DNA of 52,956 bases from Bacteroidales bacterium (GTDB lineage Bacteria > Bacteroidota > Bacteroidia > Bacteroidales > VadinHA17): assembly GCA_024763075.1 (NCBI GenBank), contig JANTGF010000020.1:1-52956 (forward strand), written 5' to 3'. Both the position numbers and the translations under genes were made by a program. The notes under the pieces were generated by a model. That model was given only the letters and a program-made list of their open reading frames with translations, was not told the DNA's origin and did no database searches. Below, in pieces: positions 1 to 7,628 of this stretch (position 1 is the stretch's first letter; every line of letters starts with the position of its first letter).

Positions 1-49
1 TTTTCTTAAAATAATCTTAAAAGAAATATTTTGTGGTGTTTATTCAAAT

Positions 50-59
50 GGTCGCGACC
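50..59. promoter_or_regulatory. Perfect 10-bp palindrome upstream of murQ, candidate operator
   Basis: The sequence ggtcgcgacc is a perfect GC-rich palindrome in otherwise AT-rich DNA. It lies about 40 bases upstream of a TAnnTTTG-like box and 85 bases before the murQ start. A sugar-phosphate-responsive regulator could bind there, but no regulator gene is visible nearby, so the role is inferred from position and symmetry only. Confidence 0.3.
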
Positions 60-72
60 GGTGAAAATATTG

Positions 73-105
73 TTTTCAAAACCTCAATAATATTCTGTAT
101 TTTTG
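73..105 (+). promoter_or_regulatory. Candidate Bacteroidetes-type promoter for murQ
   Basis: TATTTTTG at 98-105 matches the Bacteroidetes -7 consensus TAnnTTTG. The upstream element is weak (TTTT at 73-76, 21 bases away). Transcription would start near 111, leaving a leader of about 33 bases before the murQ ATG. The call rests on motif match and position. Confidence 0.4.
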
Positions 106-143
106 AAAATATTTAAAATCCTGCAGAAAAATATAGAATATAA

Positions 144-959
144 ATGGCAAAAATTAATATTACCGAACGCTCATCAAACTATGATGATCTTGATAAAATG
201 TCGGTAAAGGAAATTCTTGAAAATATTAACAAAGAAGACATTTCAGTTCCTCATATTGTTACCGGGATTATTCCTCAGATTGAAAAAATGGTGCATGGTA
301 CAGTGGAAAGCATGAAAATGGGCGGAAGGTTGTTTTATCTGGGTGCAGGCACAAGTGGCAGGCTGGGAATCCTGGATGCATCGGAAATTCCTCCTACTTT
401 TGGAGCACCTTATGATCTGGTAATAGGGCTGATTGCCGGTGGCGATTCTGCTATACGCAAAGCAGTTGAATCAGCAGAAGATGATTTTGACCAGGCATGG
501 AGGGATATGGATGCCTTCAAACCAACGAAGAATGATGTGGTAATAGGTATTGCTGCATCCGGAAGAACGCCCTATGTTATCGGGGGAGTAAGGACTGCCC
601 GTAATAAAGGCCTGCTAACCGGGTGTATAACGAATAACCCGGATACGGAACTGGCAAAAGCAGTGGATATTCCAATGGAAGCAGTGGTTGGTCCCGAATT
701 TGTTACCGGAAGCACCCGGATGAAGTCAGGGACTGCTCAGAAACTCATCCTTAATATGATCACTACCAGCACAATGATTCAATTGGGCAGGGTGAAGGGG
801 AATAAGATGGTGGATATGCAACTTACCAACCAAAAACTGGTGGAGAGGGGAACAAGAATGATCGTTGAAGAAACCGGAATGGACAGAGAAGAAGCAAAAA
901 GACTTTTGTTGTTGCATGGCTCGGTACGTAAAGTGCTGAAAGAAATAAACAGATTTTAA
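144..959 (+). CDS. murQ: N-acetylmuramic acid 6-phosphate etherase
   Basis: The 271-residue protein is a MurQ etherase. It cleaves the lactyl ether of MurNAc-6-phosphate to give GlcNAc-6-phosphate and D-lactate, a cytoplasmic step in recycling of peptidoglycan sugars. The SIS-fold phosphosugar motif GAGTSGRLG starts at residue 67, Glu81 and Glu112 align with the two catalytic glutamates of the E. coli enzyme (83 and 114), and GSTRMKSGTAQK is present. Length is close to that of characterised MurQ proteins (around 300) and there is no signal peptide. The next gene starts 8 bases after the stop and encodes a NagZ/AmiE-like fusion, so the two probably form one peptidoglycan-recycling operon. No MurNAc transporter, kinase or MurR-type regulator is seen next to it. 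Family assignment is very secure. Confidence 0.96.
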   Translation: MAKINITERSSNYDDLDKMSVKEILENINKEDISVPHIVTGIIPQIEKMVHGTVESMKMGGRLFYLGAGTSGRLGILDASEIPPTFGAPYDLVIGLIAGGDSAIRKAVESAEDDFDQAWRDMDAFKPTKNDVVIGIAASGRTPYVIGGVRTARNKGLLTGCITNNPDTELAKAVDIPMEAVVGPEFVTGSTRMKSGTAQKLILNMITTSTMIQLGRVKGNKMVDMQLTNQKLVERGTRMIVEETGMDREEAKRLLLLHGSVRKVLKEINRF

Positions 960-967
960 TTAAGATT

Positions 968-3580
968 ATGAGAAAAAGATATTTATCTATACTTGTGCTG
1001 TTCTATTCGGCGGGCTTGATGTCTTCTGTTTTTTCACAGAACCCTGATAATGAATACAAATTTCTGAAAGATACAACTTCAGCCTGGGTGGATTCTGTAA
1101 TACAAACCCTGACACTGGATGAACAAATTGCCCAGCTCATTTTTGTAAAGAGCTATTCGAACCTGAACATAGCTCACGAGGTAGCAATAAGCGATATGAT
1201 CCGGAAGTATAAGATTGGTGGCCTCATTTTTTTCCATGGATCTCCTGAAAGGCAGGCAAGTCTTACCAATTTTTATCAGTCGGAATCGAAAGTTCCTTTA
1301 ATGATTGCAATGGAAGGTGAATCAGGGCCAGGAAGGTGGCTGGACAATTTTATCAAGTTCCCCGACAGGATGACCCTTGATGCAGTTCAGGATGATTCCC
1401 TGATATATGCATTGGGGCAGGAGACAGGCCGGGAACTAAAGAGACTGGGTGTACAACTGAACCTGAGAGTGGATAAGAATATTTTGCTGGAAAAATACGA
1501 AATTTACCGGAGAGGAATGATGGATGCAGGTATTATTTTAATGCCTGTTCTTTACCCGGAGCAGGGGGATATGGATACCGGAACATGGATGGTGGGAAAT
1601 GATAAACTTGAACCCGCGGCAAATGCTCAGAAAGCAATTGAAGATATTAAAAAAGAAGTGGTTGAGGGTAAGATCTCTAAAAAAGAAATTGAAAACCGTT
1701 GTAGAAAAGTACTTGCAGCAAAACTTTGGGCAGGGATGGATCATCTTCAGAAAATAGATTTAAATTACCTGAGATCTGAATTAAACTCCCCTGATGCCAG
1801 GGTTTTGAATATGAAACTGACCAGGGCTGCCTTAACGGTATTGAGAAACGAAAATGAGATAATTCCTGTAAAAGGTCTGGCAAATACACGTATTGCCACA
1901 CTTGCTTTAGGTACCGGTAAACTTACGGATTATCAGAAAATGCTTGCAAATTATACCCGTATGGATCATTTCTTCTGGGATCCGGATGATCCTAAAGCGG
2001 ACGGCATTTTTAATGAAATAAAATCCTACGATCTGGTCATTGCCGGTCTCACTAATCCTGATCAAAAACCGGATGAAAATCCAGGAATCAATGACCGTTT
2101 AGCTGTTGTGGTGAATCAGCTTACAGGTATGAAAAATGTGATTCTGTCGGTATTCGGGAATCCTTTCAGTCTGGAGGAATTAAAAGGCATTGAAAACTCA
2201 GAAGGACTGATCCTCGCTTACCAAAACAATAAAATAGCACAGGAACAGGCCGCTCAGCTGATTTTTGGAGCAGTAGGGGCCTCGGGAACCCTGCCGGTAA
2301 AGGTGAATGAGTTCTTTAATAAGGGAGATGGTATTCCGGTACATTCCATTGCCCGTTTAGCTTATACTCTTCCTGAAGAAGAGGGGATGAATTCGTTTTT
2401 TCTTGAACATACCATTGATTCGATTGCAGAATCAAGCATTGATCAAAAAATCTTTCCCGGTTGTGAAGTGCTGGTTGCCCGGCACGGAGCGGTGGTTTTC
2501 AATAAAACCTATGGCTATCATACTTATGAGAAAAGAACACCGGTGGCAAAAGATGATCTGTATGATTTTGCCTCGGTAACCAAGGCTACCGGTCCGCTCC
2601 CGGCACTCATGCAGCTGGTAGATGAGGGAAAAATTGATCTGGATGCAAAATTCAGCAACTACTGGCCGCAATTCAGGCATTCAAACAAAAAGGAAATGAC
2701 CGTCAGGGAGGTACTGGCGCATCAGGCCGGACTGAAGGCATGGATCCCTTACTGGAAAAATACCGTGAAAAAAAACGGGAAATTCAAATTTCACACTTTC
2801 AAGTCAGATTCTTCGGCAAAATACAATGTTCCTGTGGATGAACATTTATGGCTGTATAATAACTACCGGAAGAAAATGTATAAGGCCATTAAAAAATCAC
2901 CGGTTTCAGAAAATAAAAAGTATCTATATTCCGGGCTCAGCTTTTATCTGTATCCTCAAATCATTGCTAATCTTACGGGTGAAGATTATGAAACCTATCT
3001 CAAAAAGCATATATACCGACCCCTGGGTGCCTATGATTTAACTTTTAACCCTTACCGGGAGTATCCCTTTGAACGGATACCCCCTACAGAAAATGATACT
3101 TTTTTCAGAAAAAAGCAAATTCACGGGTATGTGCACGATGAAGGGGCAGCAATGATGGGTGGTGTGTCGGGGAATGCCGGATTATTTGCCACTGCCAACG
3201 ACCTGGCAAAATTATTACAAATGTATTTGCAGATGGGCTATTACGGAGGCCGGGAAATTATTAAAAAGTCAACATTGGAGGAATTTTCAAAATGCCAGTT
3301 TCCGGATAATAACAACAGGAGGGGACTCGGGTTTGATAAGCCCCTGCTAAACAATGCAACATTAAGTACAGATGCTGCTTATCCTGCAAAAAGCGCCAGT
3401 CCTTCCAGTTTTGGTCACTCCGGATATACCGGTACTTTTGTATGGGTAGATCCTGAAAACGATATCATTTACGTGTTCTTCTCAAACAGGGTTTATCCAA
3501 CCCGTGAGAACAACAAAATATCCCAGATGAACATCCGGTCCAAAGTACTGGAAGCTGTGTATAACTCAATACTAAAATAG
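968..3580 (+). CDS. Degenerate GH3 (NagZ-like) domain fused to AmiE-like serine hydrolase
   Basis: This 870-residue protein has an N-terminal signal peptide (cleavage likely near SVFSQ). A NagZ-type GH3 beta-N-acetylglucosaminidase module occupies roughly residues 30-470 and a beta-lactamase-like serine hydrolase residues 475-865. The hydrolase looks active: SVTK holds Ser536 and Lys539, a YSG motif stands for the usual YxN, and HSGYTG stands for the third motif. The GH3 part is shortened. The family stretch KHFPGHGDTDxDSH has become LYPEQGDMDTGTW near residue 200, so the Asp-x-His dyad is gone, and about 95 residues that should follow, including the nucleophile Asp, are missing while the frame is kept. 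In Bacillus subtilis murQ, amiE and nagZ are separate genes of one operon; here amiE and nagZ are fused beside murQ. The protein probably acts on muropeptides in the periplasm as an amidase or peptidase, with the GH3 part as scaffold or binding module. Confidence 0.85.
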   Translation: MRKRYLSILVLFYSAGLMSSVFSQNPDNEYKFLKDTTSAWVDSVIQTLTLDEQIAQLIFVKSYSNLNIAHEVAISDMIRKYKIGGLIFFHGSPERQASLTNFYQSESKVPLMIAMEGESGPGRWLDNFIKFPDRMTLDAVQDDSLIYALGQETGRELKRLGVQLNLRVDKNILLEKYEIYRRGMMDAGIILMPVLYPEQGDMDTGTWMVGNDKLEPAANAQKAIEDIKKEVVEGKISKKEIENRCRKVLAAKLWAGMDHLQKIDLNYLRSELNSPDARVLNMKLTRAALTVLRNENEIIPVKGLANTRIATLALGTGKLTDYQKMLANYTRMDHFFWDPDDPKADGIFNEIKSYDLVIAGLTNPDQKPDENPGINDRLAVVVNQLTGMKNVILSVFGNPFSLEELKGIENSEGLILAYQNNKIAQEQAAQLIFGAVGASGTLPVKVNEFFNKGDGIPVHSIARLAYTLPEEEGMNSFFLEHTIDSIAESSIDQKIFPGCEVLVARHGAVVFNKTYGYHTYEKRTPVAKDDLYDFASVTKATGPLPALMQLVDEGKIDLDAKFSNYWPQFRHSNKKEMTVREVLAHQAGLKAWIPYWKNTVKKNGKFKFHTFKSDSSAKYNVPVDEHLWLYNNYRKKMYKAIKKSPVSENKKYLYSGLSFYLYPQIIANLTGEDYETYLKKHIYRPLGAYDLTFNPYREYPFERIPPTENDTFFRKKQIHGYVHDEGAAMMGGVSGNAGLFATANDLAKLLQMYLQMGYYGGREIIKKSTLEEFSKCQFPDNNNRRGLGFDKPLLNNATLSTDAAYPAKSASPSSFGHSGYTGTFVWVDPENDIIYVFFSNRVYPTRENNKISQMNIRSKVLEAVYNSILK

Positions 3581-3622
3581 AATTGGTTCGTATAATAGCG
3601 ATTTTTCAGGATTATTTTTATT

Positions 3623-3650
3623 TTTGCCGGACCCCGTGTATTTAAATTTG
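3623..3650 (+). promoter_or_regulatory. Candidate Bacteroidetes-type promoter for the GH27 gene
   Basis: TTTG at 3623-3626 and TAAATTTG at 3643-3650 match the -33 and -7 boxes with a 16-base spacer, a little shorter than usual. The preferred ATG at 3675 lies 24 bases after the second box. This also argues against a start at 3624, which would sit inside the promoter. Confidence 0.45.
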
Positions 3651-3674
3651 TTATTTTTCTCTAACCCCATAGCT

Positions 3675-5951
3675 ATGAAATTTCCCGTTTTTCAAATATT
3701 TCTTACAGGATTTTTGTTATTCCTACTGACATCATGTAGTCCTAAAAAAAGTGTATCTGTTGGTTTATCTGACTGGAAATTCAAAACAGGTGACGATATG
3801 GAATGGTCTGATCCTTCCTTTAATGATTCAGACTGGGAAAATATAAAAGTTGAACATACCTGGGATGAATACGGTTACAGTGATTATGACGGATATGCCT
3901 GGTACCGGATAAGTTTTGTTTTACCTTCTTCATTAAAAGAAAAATCCGCTTATCAGGGGGATTTGATCATTGAATTGGGTAAGGTAGATGATATAGACCA
4001 GACTTATTTAAATGGTGTACTTATTGGCCAGAATGGTGAAACACTTGACCTGTCAGATACTGCAGGACTTCGTTTTGAGCAGATTCCCGGTGGATGGGCA
4101 AAATTCAGGATTTATAATCTGTCAACGGATGATAAACGGATAAAGTGGGACCAGGAAAATGTGATTGCAGTCAGGGTATGGGATCGTGGAGGGCTTGGCG
4201 GAATTTATGATGCCCATCCGGTGATTCGAATGGAAGGCCTGAGTGATTATGTTCAACTGGATATAAATTCAACTTCCTTTTCTATTCAAAATCAAACAAA
4301 TTTCAATAAAGTGATCCGCCTGGTAAATTCCTCCGATGATTTTAGTTTTGAGGGAGTTTTAAGCGTTTCATTAATGGACAGGTTCACAAATGATAAAATA
4401 TTCAAAGAAAAGCTCAAAATTAAACTGGAGCCAAATTCAGAAAAAGAACAATTAATTTCCTTTCAGACGGAACCCGGACGTAACTGTTCGATAACATACA
4501 GTTATACCGAAATAAAATCTGGTGAAAAAATCATTTTTACAGAGTCATTACCATATATACTTACCCCCCCTGTTCCTGACAAAGCCAGGATCAACGGGCC
4601 GGTTGTTTACGGAGCAAGGCCGGGACATCCTTTTTTGTATAAAATTCCTGTTTCCGGGGAAAAACCCATAACTTACAGTGCCAGTGGACTTCCTGCCGGT
4701 CTGAACCTGGATTCTAAAACCGGGATAATCACAGGAAAAGCGATGAAGAAGGGGATTTATAAAGCTTTACTTAAAGCCGAGAATAAACATGGAATAAATG
4801 AAAAGGAATTTACAATAAAAATAGGAAAAAAAATTACAATTACACCTCCGATGGGCTGGAATAGCTGGAATTGCTGGGGTCTGAGCGTAAGCGATGAAAA
4901 AATCAGAAGTTCTGCAGATGAAATGATCCGTTCAGGTCTTGCTGACCATGGTTTTAGTTATATTAATATTGACGATGGGTGGGAAAGTGCAGAACGCTTA
5001 CCCAATGGAAAGATTACCGGGAATGAAAAGTTTCCTGATTTTCCGGCTTTATCTGATTATGTCCATAGCCTGGGCCTGAAACTTGGAATATACTCAAGTC
5101 CCGGACCTTTAACCTGTGGGGGTTATCTGGGAAGTTACCGTCATGAGTTTATGGATGCAAAGACCTGGAGTGAATGGGGAGTCGATTATCTGAAATATGA
5201 TTGGTGCTCTTACGGAGAAATTGCTAAAAACCGAAGCCTTCCGGAGCTGAAGAAACCTTACTTCCTGATGAGGAAAGCACTGGACGGAGTGAACAGGGAT
5301 ATAGTTTACAGTCTGTGCCAGTATGGAATGGGAAATGTATGGGAATGGGGCAATGAAGTGGGTGCGGAACTCTGGAGAACAACAGGTGACATAACAGATA
5401 CATGGTCCAGTCTGAAAGGTATAGGATTCAGGCAGGCAGTAGTAGCCCCCTTTGCCGGACCCGGAAGCTGGAACGACCCGGATATGCTTGTCCTTGGCCG
5501 GGTGGGCTGGAGCGACAATTTGCATCCTACACGTCTCACACCGGATGAACAATATACTCATATCAGTTTGTGGGCTTTACTGGCTGCTCCATTGTTACTG
5601 GGAAATGATATGGCAAAACTGGATGATTTTACACTAAGCTTACTTACAAATGATGAAGTTCTTGCTGTAAATCAGGATCCTCTCGGGAGACAGGCAAACA
5701 GGGTATATGATGAAAATGATATTCAATACTGGCTGAAGGAATTGGCTGACGGTTCACTGGCACTTGGGATTTTTAACCTGAATGAAGGAGTGAAAAATGC
5801 CCGTTTGAATATAAGTGACCTAGTATTGAATGGGACCTATGCAATCCGGGATTTATGGAGACAAAAAGATCTGGGCCGGTTCAACGACGGAATGGATGTT
5901 ACCCTTCCCGGTCATGGGGTTTTGCTTGTAAAACTTTCTGAAGTGAAATAA
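3675..5951 (+). CDS. GH27 alpha-galactosidase lipoprotein with N-terminal beta-sandwich and Ig-like domains
   Basis: The chosen ATG gives a 758-residue protein with a clear lipoprotein signal (FLLFLLTSCSP). An in-frame ATG at 3624 would add 17 residues ahead of it and spoil the signal. Residues ~30-180 look like a jelly-roll GH2-type sugar-binding domain (WYRISF, TYLNGVLIG). Residues ~300-385 look like a putative Ig domain (GLPAGLNLDSKTGIITGK). Residues ~395-755 are the GH27 barrel: PPMGWNSWNCWG, NIDDGWE, Asp509 as likely nucleophile in YLKYDWC, Asp572 as likely acid/base in TGDITDTW, and WNDPDMLVLG. GH27 enzymes release terminal alpha-galactose (some act on alpha-N-acetylgalactosamine), here from the outer ends of glycans at the cell envelope. 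A GH29 fucosidase follows 19 bases downstream, so the pair is probably co-transcribed. Confidence 0.93.
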   Translation: MKFPVFQIFLTGFLLFLLTSCSPKKSVSVGLSDWKFKTGDDMEWSDPSFNDSDWENIKVEHTWDEYGYSDYDGYAWYRISFVLPSSLKEKSAYQGDLIIELGKVDDIDQTYLNGVLIGQNGETLDLSDTAGLRFEQIPGGWAKFRIYNLSTDDKRIKWDQENVIAVRVWDRGGLGGIYDAHPVIRMEGLSDYVQLDINSTSFSIQNQTNFNKVIRLVNSSDDFSFEGVLSVSLMDRFTNDKIFKEKLKIKLEPNSEKEQLISFQTEPGRNCSITYSYTEIKSGEKIIFTESLPYILTPPVPDKARINGPVVYGARPGHPFLYKIPVSGEKPITYSASGLPAGLNLDSKTGIITGKAMKKGIYKALLKAENKHGINEKEFTIKIGKKITITPPMGWNSWNCWGLSVSDEKIRSSADEMIRSGLADHGFSYINIDDGWESAERLPNGKITGNEKFPDFPALSDYVHSLGLKLGIYSSPGPLTCGGYLGSYRHEFMDAKTWSEWGVDYLKYDWCSYGEIAKNRSLPELKKPYFLMRKALDGVNRDIVYSLCQYGMGNVWEWGNEVGAELWRTTGDITDTWSSLKGIGFRQAVVAPFAGPGSWNDPDMLVLGRVGWSDNLHPTRLTPDEQYTHISLWALLAAPLLLGNDMAKLDDFTLSLLTNDEVLAVNQDPLGRQANRVYDENDIQYWLKELADGSLALGIFNLNEGVKNARLNISDLVLNGTYAIRDLWRQKDLGRFNDGMDVTLPGHGVLLVKLSEVK

Positions 5952-5970
5952 ATCAAAAGTATCTTTTCAT

Positions 5971-7296
5971 ATGAAACAATCCATTCTTCTCATTTTATTT
6001 ATTTTGACATTTAATTTTTTTGGTTTTACACAGGAACCACAGAATGCAGTACCGGAAACCAATCAAAAATCATTGAAACATTGGCAGGATCTCCGATTTG
6101 GGATGTTTATCCACTGGGGGCCTGTTAGTTTACGTGGTACCGAAATTGGTTGGTCAAGGGGAGTTCAGGTACCCGTTGAGGATTACGATGCGCTTTATAA
6201 AGAGTTTAATCCTGTTTTATTCAATGCACATAACTGGGTGAAAACTGCCAAAGATGCCGGTATGAAATACATTGTAATGGTTACCAAGCATCACGATGGC
6301 TTTTGTCTCTGGCCTTCGGAATATACAGATTACGATATTGCCTCAACTCCTTATGGAAAAGATGTTCTAAGACAACTGGCGGATGAATGTCAAAAACAGG
6401 GAATTGTATTTGGAACTTACTATTCGGTGCTTGACTGGCATCACCCGGATTATACCACCCGGCATGGAAATGATCCACGGCCGGTGGATAAATCGGATAT
6501 GAATAAATACATTGAATATATGTATAATCAACTTGCAGAATTGGTGAATAATTATCATACAAAAATATTGTGGTTTGACGGGGAGTGGGAAAAGTCCTGG
6601 ACGCATGATGAAGGGATAAAGCTTTATAAGTATTGCCGTAGCCTTGATGATGAACTTTTGATCAATAACCGGGTAGATAAAGGCCGAAAAGGAATGCAGG
6701 GAATGTCAAAATCAGGTTTTGCGGGTGATTTTGGTACCCCCGAGCAGGAAATTGGTAACTTTAGCAGTTTACCCTGGGAATCATGTATCACCATTTGCAA
6801 ACAATGGGCATGGAAACCCAACGATGAGATGAAATCTCTGAATCAACTGATCCATACCCTTGCATTATCAGCTGGCGGAAACGGGAACCTTTTACTGAAT
6901 GTCGGCCCTATGCTTGATGGAAGGATTGAACAAAGACAAATAAGCCGGCTGAAAGAAGTGGGTGACTGGTTAAAAATATACGGAGAGTCCATATACAATA
7001 CAAAGGGCGGCCCGTACATTCCAACGGAGAAACTGGCTTCCACTTATCATGGTAACAAGGTTTACATCCATCTGCTGGAATGGCCGGAAGAAAAATTTTC
7101 AGTACCGGAGATAACAGCTTACAAAGTAAAAAATATACGAATATTAAATGGGGAGGTACTGAAATTTAAGAAAGAAAAGAAACAAATTATCATTGAATTA
7201 CCTGAAAATCCACCGGATCCAGATGACACTGTGATAGAAATTACTTTGAATAAGGAACTACTAAGCACCTTCGAACCAATTCAATTTGGAAAGTGA
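5971..7296 (+). CDS. GH29 alpha-L-fucosidase, secreted
   Basis: This 441-residue protein carries a signal peptide (MKQSILLILFILTFNFFGFTQ) and a GH29 catalytic domain. Visible family motifs are RFGMFIHWGPVS near residue 42, the KHHDGFCLW stretch near 107, and ILWFDGEW, where Asp203 is the probable nucleophile of this retaining family. NGNLLLNVGPMLDG near residue 305 is also typical. The enzyme removes terminal alpha-linked fucose in the periplasm or on the cell surface, as needed to strip fucosylated N-glycans or mucin-like glycans. The linkage preferred (1,2, 1,3/4 or 1,6) cannot be told from sequence by eye. Length fits a catalytic domain with a short C-terminal beta-sandwich. It lies 19 bases after the GH27 gene and ends an apparent two-gene operon facing the opposite-strand TPR array. 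Confidence 0.95.
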   Translation: MKQSILLILFILTFNFFGFTQEPQNAVPETNQKSLKHWQDLRFGMFIHWGPVSLRGTEIGWSRGVQVPVEDYDALYKEFNPVLFNAHNWVKTAKDAGMKYIVMVTKHHDGFCLWPSEYTDYDIASTPYGKDVLRQLADECQKQGIVFGTYYSVLDWHHPDYTTRHGNDPRPVDKSDMNKYIEYMYNQLAELVNNYHTKILWFDGEWEKSWTHDEGIKLYKYCRSLDDELLINNRVDKGRKGMQGMSKSGFAGDFGTPEQEIGNFSSLPWESCITICKQWAWKPNDEMKSLNQLIHTLALSAGGNGNLLLNVGPMLDGRIEQRQISRLKEVGDWLKIYGESIYNTKGGPYIPTEKLASTYHGNKVYIHLLEWPEEKFSVPEITAYKVKNIRILNGEVLKFKKEKKQIIIELPENPPDPDDTVIEITLNKELLSTFEPIQFGK

Positions 7297-7438
7297 AGGG
7301 GAACAAGGTAGTCGTATATCAGGCTTTCTACCGGATGCTCGGATTTGTCAAGAAGTGATCCCTTTCCCGCAGGGAATACTTTGGATCGGGATAATCCGTG
7401 CAGCTATTTAGCACAGATTGCCCCAAAGGTATCACAAT

Positions 7439-7475
7439 GTGACAAATCTGCGCTAACAAAGGGTGACAAATCTGC
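7439..7475. repeat. Two direct copies of a 13-base motif beside a pseudogene scrap
   Basis: The motif gtgacaaatctgc occurs at 7439-7451 and 7463-7475. The surrounding 7297-7479 stretch holds no gene that I can support. The repeats sit just where homology to the TPR gene family ends, so they may mark the junction that removed the rest of that copy. Confidence 0.5.
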
Positions 7476-7479
7476 CCCA

Positions 7480-7611
7480 GCGTGGGAAAATGATGGTGGA
7501 TGCTTCCAGAAAAACAAAAGCCGATCAGGCATAAACGACCAGTGACCGGAGGACACTGCGACGTTTTAGTTCTTTCCAGAACTGGGATAGTTTGTTGGGT
7601 TTGTCAGGCAT
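7480..7611 (-). pseudogene. 5' scrap of a TPR membrane protein gene (array copy D)
   Basis: Read on the minus strand from the ATG at 7611, this stretch encodes MPDKPNKLSQFWKELKRR followed by a membrane segment closely matching the start of the intact gene at 9434. It has an in-frame TGA at the codon that is Gly in the YAGSAF motif of the intact copy. The match runs through the STIIFPRWG region and then stops near 7480. What remains is about 43 codons, so the copy is dead. It sits immediately downstream of the intact copy in the same orientation, as expected for the last member of a decayed tandem array. Confidence 0.85.
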
Positions 7612-7628
7612 TTTAGTTCAAGTCTTTG

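Noticed and set aside
5109-5561. 150-codon antisense frame inside the GH27 gene
   Set aside because: It lies wholly under the GH27 catalytic motifs and has no recognisable domain.
7345-7545. Plus-strand 66-codon frame between GH29 and the TPR array
   Set aside because: Its 3' half is the reverse complement of the pseudogene scrap at 7480-7611 and the remainder spans direct repeats.
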